From NCBI GenBank assembly GCA_964353865.1, contig CAYGXJ010000014.1, positions 1 to 5,315 on the forward strand: a stretch of 5,315 bases of DNA. Direction: 5' to 3'. The first letter of the stretch is position 1. Every line of letters starts with the position of its first letter. This document shows positions 1-5,315 of the stretch, in pieces. Origin of the DNA: RBG-16-64-43 sp964353865 (GTDB lineage Bacteria > Chloroflexota > Anaerolineae > Anaerolineales > RBG-16-64-43). The position numbers were made by a program, and so were the translations under genes. The notes beneath the pieces were generated by a model. The model saw nothing but the letters and a program-made list of their open reading frames with translations, made no database searches and was not told the DNA's origin.

Positions 1-877
1 CAACGCATTGCTGCACACCCCACCGATTGACCTGACAACGGCCCTGCGCCCGCAGCTCACCTTCAATCTGCGCTACGACCTCAAAACAGGCGCCGACGGC
101 CTGCGTCTGCTGGCCTCGCCGGACCGCGGGCAGACCTGGCACCTGCTCCTGCCGCAAGAGGGTTATCCCTCGCCCTACGTCACCGCCCTTTATGCCGAAG
201 GCTATGGCGATGCGCGGGGATATTCCGGCGCCTCCGCTGGCTGGACGGCTCAGGTCTTCGACCTCAGTGATTATTCCGGGAAGACCGTCCTCCTGGCCTG
301 GCAATTCGCCTCGGGCGAGGCGGGCGGCGGCGAGGGTGCCTTCATCGACGACATCCAAGTCCTGGCCAACTGCTCGGCCTGGGTGACGCCGACCGCGCCA
401 CCCACCCCCACGGCCAGCTCGACCCCGACCTCCACTGCGACCGCGACCGCGACCCCGACTGCGACGGCAACGCCGACGGGCACACCCACACCCACCGCGA
501 CGCCGGTGCCCTTCGGGTTCACCCAACCCGCGGCCTCGGTGCACAGCTTCTACTACGGCCTGGGTTGCAGCGCGGGCGCGGATGAGGTTACGCTCACCAT
601 CGGCGTCACCCAGCGCACCCAGGTCAAACAAGTGGCGGTCTTCATTCGGCTGTACGAACCTGGAAGCGGAGTCAAGACCTCGTGGAACTCCGGCTATCTC
701 ATGGAAGCGCGCGACGACGGCACCTTCCGCCGCCGCCTGCGCTGGCAGGATGTGCCCGGCCACACCTACTTTGAAACGGCTCTGCTGCAGTACCAGTTTG
801 TGGCGGTGGAGCCCGGCGGGGGAATCCTCGCCCGCAGTGAGGTCTTCGGGGACATCGTTCTCAGCGCCTGCCCCTGA
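1..877 (+). CDS. C-terminal part of a secreted protein: InhA-like beta-sandwich, Pro/Thr linker, YYG..C domain
   Basis: The reading frame is open from position 2, so the gene begins upstream; the TTG at 8 is an internal Leu codon rather than a credible start. Residues below count from that Leu. Residues 1-122 resemble the beta-sandwich that follows the catalytic domain in immune inhibitor A (M6) peptidases: 'TPPIDLT' opening, 'SPDRGQTW' turn, 'FDLSDYSGKTVLLAWQF' and the closing 'AFIDDIQV'. Residues 126-168 are a Pro/Thr/Ala linker. Residues 170-289 form a second compact domain starting near 'FYYGLGC' and ending 'SACP'; its only two Cys, C187 and C288, sit at its two ends and could form a disulfide. 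This layout implies export and a modular surface or extracellular role. No catalytic site lies in the visible part, so it is unknown whether an M6 or other enzyme domain precedes it. It converges on the patatin-like gene. The domain call is from memory of the family; the two-domain architecture is seen directly. Confidence 0.8.
   Translation, partial: NALLHTPPIDLTTALRPQLTFNLRYDLKTGADGLRLLASPDRGQTWHLLLPQEGYPSPYVTALYAEGYGDARGYSGASAGWTAQVFDLSDYSGKTVLLAWQFASGEAGGGEGAFIDDIQVLANCSAWVTPTAPPTPTASSTPTSTATATATPTATATPTGTPTPTATPVPFGFTQPAASVHSFYYGLGCSAGADEVTLTIGVTQRTQVKQVAVFIRLYEPGSGVKTSWNSGYLMEARDDGTFRRRLRWQDVPGHTYFETALLQYQFVAVEPGGGILARSEVFGDIVLSACP
386..511 (+). repeat. Low-complexity Pro/Thr/Ala linker-coding repeat
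   Basis: About 126 bp of degenerate ACC/ACG/GCG/CCG codons encode roughly 42 residues of alternating Thr, Pro and Ala (residues 127-168 of the fragment). It joins the two folded domains of the surface protein. Such linkers are flexible and typical of exported multidomain proteins, and Thr-rich ones may be O-glycosylated. The repeat is imperfect at the DNA level. It also creates a long Val/Gly-rich open frame on the opposite strand that is not a gene. Confidence 0.85.
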
Positions 878-1010
878 CGGTCGAACTCACTTCCACAATC
901 GGCGTGGGTGGAATGGCCCGCCCATACCTCCCATCATCCCATGGTGGTTGCGGAAACCGCGCCGCTCACCGCCGCGTTCGGACCCGCCGACGCTCACCAG
1001 GAGCGGGAGG

Positions 1011-1053
1011 CACAAAGACAAGACGCGCGAGGAGCTCACACTCCTCGCGCGTC
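1011..1053 (-). terminator. Rho-independent terminator of the patatin-like gene
   Basis: Positions 1022-1034 and 1041-1053 are a perfect 13-bp inverted repeat around a 6-base loop (1035-1040). Read on the minus strand, the stem lies about 20 bases past the patatin-like stop codon and is followed by a T-rich tail (1021 down to 1011, TTGTCTTTGTG). The plus-strand side has no T run, so the site is oriented for the minus-strand gene. A bidirectional contribution to the converging plus-strand gene is possible. Confidence 0.8.
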
Positions 1054-1073
1054 GATGTAGAAACAGACGCGAG

Positions 1074-1928
1074 TCAGACAGCCTCGGCCACCCGCGCGAC
1101 GGTCTCCAGCGCGGCCAGGTGTGGCAGGGCAGCCTCTGCCGCCTCTTGCCCGAGGGCAATGATCTCCGCGGCACGCGTGAAGCTCGAGAACACACCCATG
1201 TCGTGGGTGAGCCGAGGATGCACAAGCACATCCGGCGTCGCCGCTTGTAGCTTGGTGGTGAGCCGCGCGGCGCACATGATCCCCAGCGCCTCCCAGGCGG
1301 TCTCAAGAAAGCTGGGCATAGTGGTGCTGCCGCTGTCCGGGGCCTCGCTCGGGTCATCGGGTTGAGGGGTCACATTGACCGCCATCACGAAGTCCGCTCC
1401 CATGGCCCGCGCCGAGTCCACGGGCATGTTGTCGAGCAGCCCTCCGTCGACCAGCAGCCTGCCGTTCCATCGCACTGGCGGCAGCACGCCCGGGAAGGCG
1501 CTGGTGGCCAGAGCCGCATCCAGTACCGAACCTTCGCGCAGTGCCACCTCCTCCCCCGTGTGCAGGTCCACGGCCTCCAGCGTCAGCGGAATGCGCAGAT
1601 CGGCAAAGGTGAGGTCTGGCGGCAGGTAACGCGCGAAGAATGCTCGCACCTTATGGCCCGCCAGCAAGCCGCGATTGGGCGGCCGGACGTCGATCAGTCC
1701 GATCAGGCGGCGCAGGCTCGCCATGTGCAGCGCGAGAGCCTCCAGTTCGCCGGCGGTCATGCCTGCGGCAAAGCACGCAGCAAGAATGCCTCCCATGCTG
1801 GCGCCGCTCAGGCAATCGATGCGAATGCCGCGGCGTTCGATGACTTTAAGCACGCCGATGTGCGCCAGGCCGCGCGCTCCGCCGCCGCTGAGAGTCAATC
1901 CGACAACCGGGCGATGAGTCCATTCCAT
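1074..1928 (-). CDS. Patatin-like phospholipase, RssA-type
   Basis: This 284-residue protein has the full patatin-like acyl hydrolase signature. Near the N-terminus is the Gly-rich oxyanion-hole loop 'SGGGARGLAHIGVL' (residues 14-27). It is followed by the nucleophile elbow G-A-S-M-G (42-46, catalytic Ser44, codon at 1797-1799) and the D-G-G motif (161-163) carrying the catalytic Asp of the Ser-Asp dyad. Length and motif spacing fit the short bacterial RssA/YchK-like group. Neither signal peptide nor membrane segment is seen, so it is probably cytoplasmic or peripherally membrane-bound and should hydrolyse acyl ester bonds of phospholipids or related lipids; the true substrate cannot be read from sequence. 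The ATG at 1928 is supported by GGAG (1937-1940) eight bases upstream. The gene stands alone, divergent from the small membrane protein gene, and ends in a strong terminator. Nothing suggests a CBASS-type role, as no nucleotide cyclase lies beside it. Confidence 0.93.
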   Translation of the reverse strand: MEWTHRPVVGLTLSGGGARGLAHIGVLKVIERRGIRIDCLSGASMGGILAACFAAGMTAGELEALALHMASLRRLIGLIDVRPPNRGLLAGHKVRAFFARYLPPDLTFADLRIPLTLEAVDLHTGEEVALREGSVLDAALATSAFPGVLPPVRWNGRLLVDGGLLDNMPVDSARAMGADFVMAVNVTPQPDDPSEAPDSGSTTMPSFLETAWEALGIMCAARLTTKLQAATPDVLVHPRLTHDMGVFSSFTRAAEIIALGQEAAEAALPHLAALETVARVAEAV

Positions 1929-2302
1929 TGTCGCTTCTCCGCTGTCGCCGTTTTCGATCGCCTTCTGTCATGAGTATGCAGCGTGAGCTCGCCCCCGGCA
2001 TCCATCGGATTCTGGGTTTCGCCTCCTTTTCAGATGGGCCTGGCTCAGACAATCCGTACACCATCTGCAGCAGAGGCACTCCCACAAACGATGTAGCCCC
2101 GCACGGATGCCGGCGGGCACGCAGGCGCGTCAGCCCCGTCTTTTGCTCACTCGGCCCTGGCCAATCCAAGCGACGGGGCAGCGTGCTCCTCCCGCGGGCA
2201 CCCGGCCCTCTTGCTGGGCCGAACCTCCCCAATCTGGACGAACCCGCCCGCAGCGGACCGAGGCACACTATCCGCAACCCCAAGAGGCCGGAGGGCCAGC
2301 CA
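1929..2302. other. Divergent intergenic region, no gene supported
   Basis: This 374-bp stretch separates the minus-strand patatin-like gene from the plus-strand small membrane protein and should hold both promoters. I see no convincing -35/-10 pair for either. A possible -10 for the patatin-like gene on the minus strand (CATACT, about 1976-1981) lacks a matching -35. There is a short hairpin at 2203-2221 (6-bp stem, 7-base loop). The frame of the downstream gene stays open across the whole region, but the encoded residues are Arg/Pro/Gly-rich and unlike the membrane protein, and no ribosome binding site precedes the possible ATG at 1970. Confidence 0.6.
2290..2295 (+). promoter_or_regulatory. 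Shine-Dalgarno site that fixes the start at 2303
   Basis: GGAGGG lies seven bases before the ATG at 2303, an ideal spacing. It is the reason for choosing this start over the much longer open frame reaching back to 1928, since the membrane-protein character begins exactly after this ATG. Confidence 0.8.
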
Positions 2303-2692
2303 ATGTCACTGCAACTCATCCGCACGCTGATTGCAGGCGCTCTGTTCGTGCACGGGGTCGGTCACACGCTTGGTGTCTGGACGCCCACCCGGTCGTGGGC
2401 GCTCGGCCGCTTCTTGGGGGAACCCACATTGCGCATTGTCAGCAGCGTTTTCTGGGTGGTCTCCGCGATCGGCTGTGTGGCCGCCTGTCTGGCTTTCCTT
2501 GGCATGGTTATTCCTCACAAGGGGTGGCGCAGCCTGGCGCTCATGACGGCCGTCATCTTCATGGTGGGTCTGATCCCGTTCATCGGCAACTGGCCGGCCT
2601 TCAACACCGTCGGCGCGGTCGGCATGAACGTGGGCGTCCTGGTGGCATTGTCGCGGGTCAAGTGGCCGTCCGAGACGTTGATCGGCCGCTGA
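2303..2692 (+). CDS. Small four-helix integral membrane protein, function unknown
   Basis: The product is 129 residues and strongly hydrophobic, with about four predicted membrane segments (near residues 5-25, 45-70, 79-97 and 102-118). The first helix carries a His pair in 'VHGVGHTLGVW' (His17 and His21), and the third and fourth are linked by 'PFIGNWPAFNTVG'. No signal peptide cleavage site, enzyme motif or known family signature is recognisable; I recall similar hypothetical proteins in Chloroflexota but cannot name a family. The start is set by GGAGGG at 2290-2295. It is followed by 193 bp containing hairpins, so it is probably transcribed separately from the downstream membrane pair, although read-through is possible. 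The His-x3-His spacing inside a helix could bind a metal or haem, but that is speculation. Confidence 0.82.
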   Translation: MSLQLIRTLIAGALFVHGVGHTLGVWTPTRSWALGRFLGEPTLRIVSSVFWVVSAIGCVAACLAFLGMVIPHKGWRSLALMTAVIFMVGLIPFIGNWPAFNTVGAVGMNVGVLVALSRVKWPSETLIGR

Positions 2693-2710
2693 GTATTCGT
2701 GGAGGCCCGC

Positions 2711-2735
2711 CTGCCGTCGGTGCCCTACCCGGCAG
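2711..2735 (+). terminator. Possible weak terminator hairpin after the small membrane protein gene
   Basis: CTGCCG (2711-2716) pairs with CGGCAG (2730-2735), and GGT/ACC extends the stem inward after a two-base bulge. It begins 18 bases after the stop codon. The following bases are CT-rich (CGCTATCCTCCTCC) rather than a true T run, so factor-independent termination here is uncertain. Confidence 0.35.
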
Positions 2736-2787
2736 CGCTATCCTCCTCCGAACGTGCTCGCAGTCAATGCGCTTAAGCCTTTCCACG

Positions 2788-2814
2788 GCCCGCCCTCGAC
2801 GCACCGGGGCGGGC
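2788..2814 (+). terminator. GC-rich hairpin, candidate second terminator
   Basis: GCCCGCCC (2788-2795) and GGGCGGGC (2807-2814) form a perfect 8-bp stem with an 11-base loop, followed by TATGCTATTCTTC, which is moderately T-rich. It may end the transcript of the 129-residue protein. It also lies directly upstream of a possible extended -10 element, so it could instead be part of the promoter region of the next operon. Confidence 0.4.
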
Positions 2815-2816
2815 TA

Positions 2817-2825
2817 TGCTATTCT
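2817..2825 (+). promoter_or_regulatory. Possible extended -10 promoter for the membrane-protein pair
   Basis: TGCTATTCT fits the extended -10 pattern TGnTATAAT with two mismatches in the hexamer. No -35 box is seen at the proper distance, which extended -10 promoters can tolerate. Transcription would start near 2832, about 54 bases before the ATG at 2886. Support is only positional and by motif. Confidence 0.3.
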
Positions 2826-2834
2826 TCAGCAAGT

Positions 2835-2850
2835 GCCTGCCACGGCAGGC
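2835..2850. repeat. Compact palindrome in the leader of the membrane-protein pair
   Basis: GCCTGCC and GGCAGGC (2835-2841 and 2844-2850) are perfect inverted repeats separated by two bases. The site sits between the possible -10 element and the start codon at 2886. That position would suit a repressor operator or a leader hairpin. No regulator gene is adjacent, so the role is unknown. Confidence 0.5.
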
Positions 2851-2885
2851 GCGCGCAAGAATCAACCGAGGCTCGAATCTTCGCG

Positions 2886-3611
2886 ATGCGCAAACCCTCT
2901 CGCTGGCTCGTTTGGCTGCTCATCCTGGGCGTGGTGTGGGCACACCTCGGCCTCGGGTTTTCGCTCCTCTCCGATCGGACACCCAGGAATCTGACCCTGG
3001 CCATTTCGATCGAGGCCAGCGGGGCCTACACGCTGTTGCTCTACTTCACCCGCCGGATCTGGGTCCCTTGGCTCGCGCGCCGGCCGATGGCGGGCGCAAT
3101 TGCGCTCGGCATCTTCAATGCCGCAGTTGTGGAAGCCTTGTTCCTCGCCGTGCAGACGGCCCTCGGCGCCGAGGGCGTGGCCGCCCACCCGAATCTCTTC
3201 GTGGATTGGCTGATGACGATGCCATGGTACATCGGGATGGTGTGGATCTTCGTGCGGGTCCAGCGGGTTGAGCAGTACGCTGCGGCCGCCGTCTTGTTGT
3301 GGGGCGCGGTCTACGAAAGCGGCGCCGACGGAACGGTGGGCGGCATCATCGTGCCGGCGCTGATGGGCTCGCCGGTCAATCTGATCGAGCACAACCTCTT
3401 TCTGTTCGGGCTGGCGTTCTGGCAATTCATCCTCGTCTACAGCTCGCTCGTTCTGCCTCCCGCATGGGTGCTCGCAGGCTCCGAAGTCGGCCCGGCTGAG
3501 CGCCCGCCGGCGAGGTTCCTGCCGGGTCTCAAGCCGCTGCTATGGTTGTTGCCCTTCACCGTCTATCTTCTGGTCGTCCTCTTGGTGATGGCTGTCATCG
3601 CCAACCGGTAG
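2886..3611 (+). CDS. Seven-helix membrane protein, first of a tandem paralogous pair, function unknown
   Basis: The 241-residue product has about seven predicted membrane segments (near residues 7-28, 36-55, 69-93, 104-125, 131-157, 168-194 and 215-238). Several acidic residues lie in or at the edge of these helices: E43, E83 ('VVEALF'), D107 ('NLFVDWL'), E144 ('VYESGADG') and E168-H169 ('NLIEHN'). E83, D107 and E144 have counterparts in the next protein. The ATG at 2886 was chosen because the hydrophobic protein begins there and the frame upstream runs through two inverted repeats and encodes nothing membrane-like; the only SD-like element, GAGG at 2868-2871, is 14 bases away, so initiation may be weak. 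The stop codon is 8 bp before the next ATG, indicating co-transcription. I do not recognise a named family. It lacks the CPBP/Abi EExxxR motif. A transporter, channel or membrane enzyme are all open. Confidence 0.8.
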   Translation: MRKPSRWLVWLLILGVVWAHLGLGFSLLSDRTPRNLTLAISIEASGAYTLLLYFTRRIWVPWLARRPMAGAIALGIFNAAVVEALFLAVQTALGAEGVAAHPNLFVDWLMTMPWYIGMVWIFVRVQRVEQYAAAAVLLWGAVYESGADGTVGGIIVPALMGSPVNLIEHNLFLFGLAFWQFILVYSSLVLPPAWVLAGSEVGPAERPPARFLPGLKPLLWLLPFTVYLLVVLLVMAVIANR

Positions 3612-3619
3612 AAGAACCC

Positions 3620-4363
3620 ATGCGCGTCAGGCGACTCCTCACACTCCGCACGCTTGTCACCGCGCTTGCCGTCTGGCTTGGCCTTTCCACCACCGCCGTT
3701 CTCGTCGTTGTCCTGATTGGCGGCGGTCCGAACACGCGAGCGGTCATTCTGATGGGCGCGGGCTTGATCCTCGTGTGGGTGGCCTTGGGTGGCACGCTGA
3801 TGCACCTGGCTCGGGACCGCGTGCGCGCATTCATCATGCGTCTGCCGTGGGATTGGCGCGTCAGCTTCGTACTCATGGCCACGCTCTTGGCCCTCCTTGA
3901 AGAGGTTGTGACCACGGGCATGACCAACCTGGCACCGTTGTTCGGGGTACCGATCGGTGCAGCATACATCACGGCCTCGGCCAACTACCTGGACGTGGTG
4001 TGTCTCCACAGTGTGGTCGTTTTCGTGCCCATGTTCGCCGCCTGGGCGGTCATCCTGCGGCGTTTGACCTTCAGTCCGGCCGCAGTTTTCTTGCTCTTTG
4101 GCCTCACTGGGACGCTGGCCGAGGCGAGCTTTGGCGGGGTGCAGGCCTTTGCCCAAATTGCCATGTGGGTCTTCGTCTACGGGCTGATGGTGTATCTTCC
4201 CGCCTATTGCCTGCCGGCGGAGCGCGGCGCTCGGCCGCCGCGATGGTGGTACTACCCGCTGGCGGTGGTGCTGCCGTTTGTGTTTGCGATCCCTGTGGCC
4301 GGGGTGGTCGGCGTGCTGCATCCGGTCGCCATCCACTTCCCGCCCATCGCGCCGGGCTCGTAA
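3620..4363 (+). CDS. Seven-helix membrane protein, second of the tandem pair, function unknown
   Basis: This 247-residue protein has about seven predicted membrane segments (near 11-34, 41-64, 82-105, 126-147, 152-170, 176-198 and 211-234) after a basic N-terminus (MRVRR) that suggests a cytoplasmic start. It aligns by eye with the preceding protein: 'LALLEEVV' with 'AAVVEALF' (E94/E95 with E83), 'ANYLDVV' with 'NLFVDWL' (D125 with D107), 'LAEASFGG' with 'YESGADGTVGG' (E168 with E144), and 'VYGLMVYLPA' with 'VYSSLVLPPA'. The first protein has about 22 extra residues before its sixth helix, whereas this one has a longer stretch between E94/E95 and E168. The start at 3620 lies 8 bp after the previous stop, preceded by a weak AGAAG element, so translation is probably coupled. 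The E94-E95 pair recalls CPBP or PrsW intramembrane proteases, but the rest of those motifs is absent. Function unknown. Confidence 0.8.
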   Translation: MRVRRLLTLRTLVTALAVWLGLSTTAVLVVVLIGGGPNTRAVILMGAGLILVWVALGGTLMHLARDRVRAFIMRLPWDWRVSFVLMATLLALLEEVVTTGMTNLAPLFGVPIGAAYITASANYLDVVCLHSVVVFVPMFAAWAVILRRLTFSPAAVFLLFGLTGTLAEASFGGVQAFAQIAMWVFVYGLMVYLPAYCLPAERGARPPRWWYYPLAVVLPFVFAIPVAGVVGVLHPVAIHFPPIAPGS

Positions 4364-4391
4364 GGCGCCCGCCGACCCCAGCCCCTCCCCT

Positions 4392-4407
4392 CCGCGCCTA
4401 CGCGCGG
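4392..4407 (+). terminator. Possible terminator hairpin of the membrane-protein operon
   Basis: CCGCGC and GCGCGG pair around CTAC, 28 bases past the stop at 4363. No T run follows, so it may be only a 3'-end stabilising hairpin. The alternative end point is the AT-richer 7-bp hairpin at 4511-4528. Confidence 0.3.
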
Positions 4408-4593
4408 CTCGTCGCGTGCCACCTGACCCCTCCATTATCATTGGGTGTCGCAAGGGGATATGGGATTCGCGACAAATTCAAGACCGAGAGGGCGCCTAGC
4501 TAAGAGCTACCAGCATTCCCAAATGCTGTGAATGATGCGCGTCATGAACCTACCTGGTCATAGGGAGTTCTGCGGGGTGTTGGGCTAAGAATG

Positions 4594-4624
4594 GATGTTG
4601 GGCGGGAATATCCCGCCCAACATC
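4594..4624 (-). terminator. Terminator-like perfect stem downstream of catalase
   Basis: Positions 4594-4607 and 4611-4624 form a perfect 14-bp stem with a 3-base loop (4608-4610). It begins 38 bases beyond the catalase stop codon on the minus strand. The bases following on that strand (CATTCTTAG) contain only a short T-rich stretch, and the plus-strand side has none, so the site best fits the catalase transcript. The near-absent loop and strict symmetry also leave a protein-binding palindrome possible. Confidence 0.65.
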
Positions 4625-4662
4625 TCAGTAGGATCAGCTGGCGTGCGTGAATTCCCGCGCGC

Positions 4663-5315
4663 TTACTTGACCTTCTCTAGCGGGATACCCAGCGCCGCAG
4701 CAACCCCTTTCCCATAAGCGGGATCGGCCTTCAGGCAGTTCCCGATGTGGCGGATCTTGATGAATTCGGGCGCATCGCCCATGGCCCGGGCGGTGTTCTC
4801 GAACAGCGCCTGCTGTTGGGCCTTGCTCATCAGGTGGAAGAGCTTGCCCGGCTGTGTGTAGTAGTCAGAGTCGTCCTCGCGGAAATTCCAGTTGTCCGCC
4901 GCGCCCGACAGGTCCAGCGGGGGGTCGCTGTATTCGGGCTGTTCCTGCCACTCGCCAAAGCTGTTTGGTTCATAGCCGATCGTGGCCCCCTGATTGCCGT
5001 CCACGCGCATCAGGCCGTCGCGATGGGATGGATGCGCAGGCGCGTTCTTTGGGCTGTTGACCGGGATCTGGTGGTGGTTGACGCCCAGGCGATAGCGTTG
5101 CGCATCGCCGTAGGAGAACAGGCGACCCTGCAGCATCTTGTCCGGCGAGAAGCTGATGCCAGGCACCACGGCGGCCGGGTTGAAGGCTGCCTGTTCCACG
5201 TCATGGAAGTAATTCTCCGGGTTGCGGTTCAGCTCGAGCACACCCACCTCGATCAAGGGGAAGTCCTTTTGTGACCAGACCTTGGTCAGGTCGAAGGGAT
5301 TGTAGGGCAATTTCC
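4663..5315 (-). CDS. Haem catalase, C-terminal part (clade-3, small-subunit type)
   Basis: The frame runs off the window end, so only the last 216 residues are present; the TTG at 5310 is an internal Leu of the conserved 'KLPYNPFDLTKVW' stretch, not a start. Catalase converts two hydrogen peroxide to water and oxygen in the cytoplasm as a haem-bearing tetramer. Counting that Leu as residue 1, visible family landmarks are 'GVLELNRNPENYF' (23-35), 'FNPAAVVPGISFSPDKMLQ' (43-61) and 'RLFSYGDAQRYRLG' (63-76). In the last, Tyr67 (codon 5110-5112) is the proximal haem ligand. 'NHHQIPVN' (78-85) and 'MRVDGNQG' (101-108) follow. The protein ends 148 residues after the haem Tyr, so it lacks the flavodoxin-like extension of large-subunit catalases. 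The catalytic His and Asn lie in the missing N-terminal part. TAA stop at 4663-4665; a terminator-like stem follows. Confidence 0.96.
   Translation of the reverse strand, partial: KLPYNPFDLTKVWSQKDFPLIEVGVLELNRNPENYFHDVEQAAFNPAAVVPGISFSPDKMLQGRLFSYGDAQRYRLGVNHHQIPVNSPKNAPAHPSHRDGLMRVDGNQGATIGYEPNSFGEWQEQPEYSDPPLDLSGAADNWNFREDDSDYYTQPGKLFHLMSKAQQQALFENTARAMGDAPEFIKIRHIGNCLKADPAYGKGVAAALGIPLEKVK

Larger units (their letters stand above)
4364..4662. other. Convergent intergenic region rich in inverted repeats, no gene seen
   Basis: About 299 bp lie between the membrane-pair operon and the catalase stop codon. Inverted repeats by position: 4392-4407 (6-bp GC stem, 4-base loop), 4446-4451 with 4469-4474 (6 bp, wide loop), 4497-4509 (5 bp), 4511-4528 (7 bp, 4-base loop), 4532-4545 (14-base near-palindrome with one mismatch) and the strong stem at 4594-4624. 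No reading frame with a credible start and ribosome binding site is visible, and I see no tRNA-like structure. Confidence 0.6.

Noticed and set aside
386..511. CRISPR-like or tandem DNA repeat array.
   Set aside because: The period is only codon-scale and irregular, has no spacers and is in frame as a protein linker.
271..522. Val/Gly-rich open frame on the minus strand.
   Set aside because: It is the antisense of the Pro/Thr/Ala linker repeat of the surface-protein gene and has no independent support.
1074..1928. Patatin-like effector of an anti-phage (CBASS-like) system.
   Set aside because: No cyclase, Cap2/Cap3-like or sensor gene is adjacent; the gene stands alone with its own terminator and matches housekeeping RssA-like proteins.
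1928..2302. A long N-terminal extension of the small membrane protein, or a separate gene beginning at the ATG at 1970 ('ELAPGIHRI' faintly recalls the start of metallo-beta-lactamase-fold proteins).
   Set aside because: No ribosome binding site precedes 1928 or 1970, the residues become Arg/Pro-rich without any metal-binding HxHxD motif, and an ideal Shine-Dalgarno site marks 2303. A decayed gene start cannot be excluded, but the evidence is too thin.
3620..4363. CPBP/Abi or PrsW-type intramembrane protease, because of E94-E95 in a membrane helix.
   Set aside because: The Arg of EExxxR and the later conserved His motifs are absent, and the paralogue at 2886 has only a single Glu at this position.
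3563..4453. Long minus-strand open frame opposite the second membrane protein.
   Set aside because: The translation is rich in Arg, His, Gln and Gly with no fold-like pattern, a usual shadow of GC-rich membrane-protein genes.

Overview
This GC-rich window looks like chromosomal DNA of a bacterium, probably from the Chloroflexota (an Anaerolineae-type lineage). The taxonomic guess rests mainly on the first gene. It joins an immune-inhibitor-A-like beta-sandwich, a long Pro/Thr/Ala linker and a C-terminal domain with a 'YYG..C' start and a '..C-P' end, an architecture I associate with secreted Chloroflexota proteins. The guess is inference from memory of the family, not a database result. No mobile element, tRNA, rRNA or CRISPR array is visible.

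Layout. (1) Positions 1-877, plus strand: 3' part of a gene for a large secreted or cell-surface protein, 5' end outside the window. (2) 1074-1928, minus strand: a complete patatin-like phospholipase (RssA-like), convergent with gene 1 and followed by a strong rho-independent terminator (13-bp perfect stem at 1022-1053). (3) 1929-2302: a 374-bp divergent intergenic region. (4) 2303-2692, plus: a small four-helix membrane protein with a clear Shine-Dalgarno sequence. (5) 2693-2885: a 193-bp gap with three inverted repeats and a possible extended -10 promoter. (6) 2886-3611 and 3620-4363, plus: two polytopic membrane proteins separated by 8 bp, almost certainly one transcript. By eye they align over most of their length and share in-membrane acidic residues, so they look like old tandem paralogues. 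(7) 4364-4662: convergent intergenic region with several inverted repeats, including a 14-bp perfect stem that fits a terminator for the next gene. (8) 4663-5315, minus: C-terminal part of a clade-3-type haem catalase, 5' end outside the window.

The genes do not form an obvious pathway. Catalase detoxifies hydrogen peroxide in the cytoplasm, the patatin-like enzyme is predicted to hydrolyse acyl lipids, and the surface protein belongs to the envelope or secretome. The three membrane proteins have no function I can assign. The most interesting item is the tandem pair at 2886-4363, an uncharacterised seven-helix family with conserved buried carboxylates. I see no convincing evidence for a complete new system such as a defence island or biosynthetic cluster.
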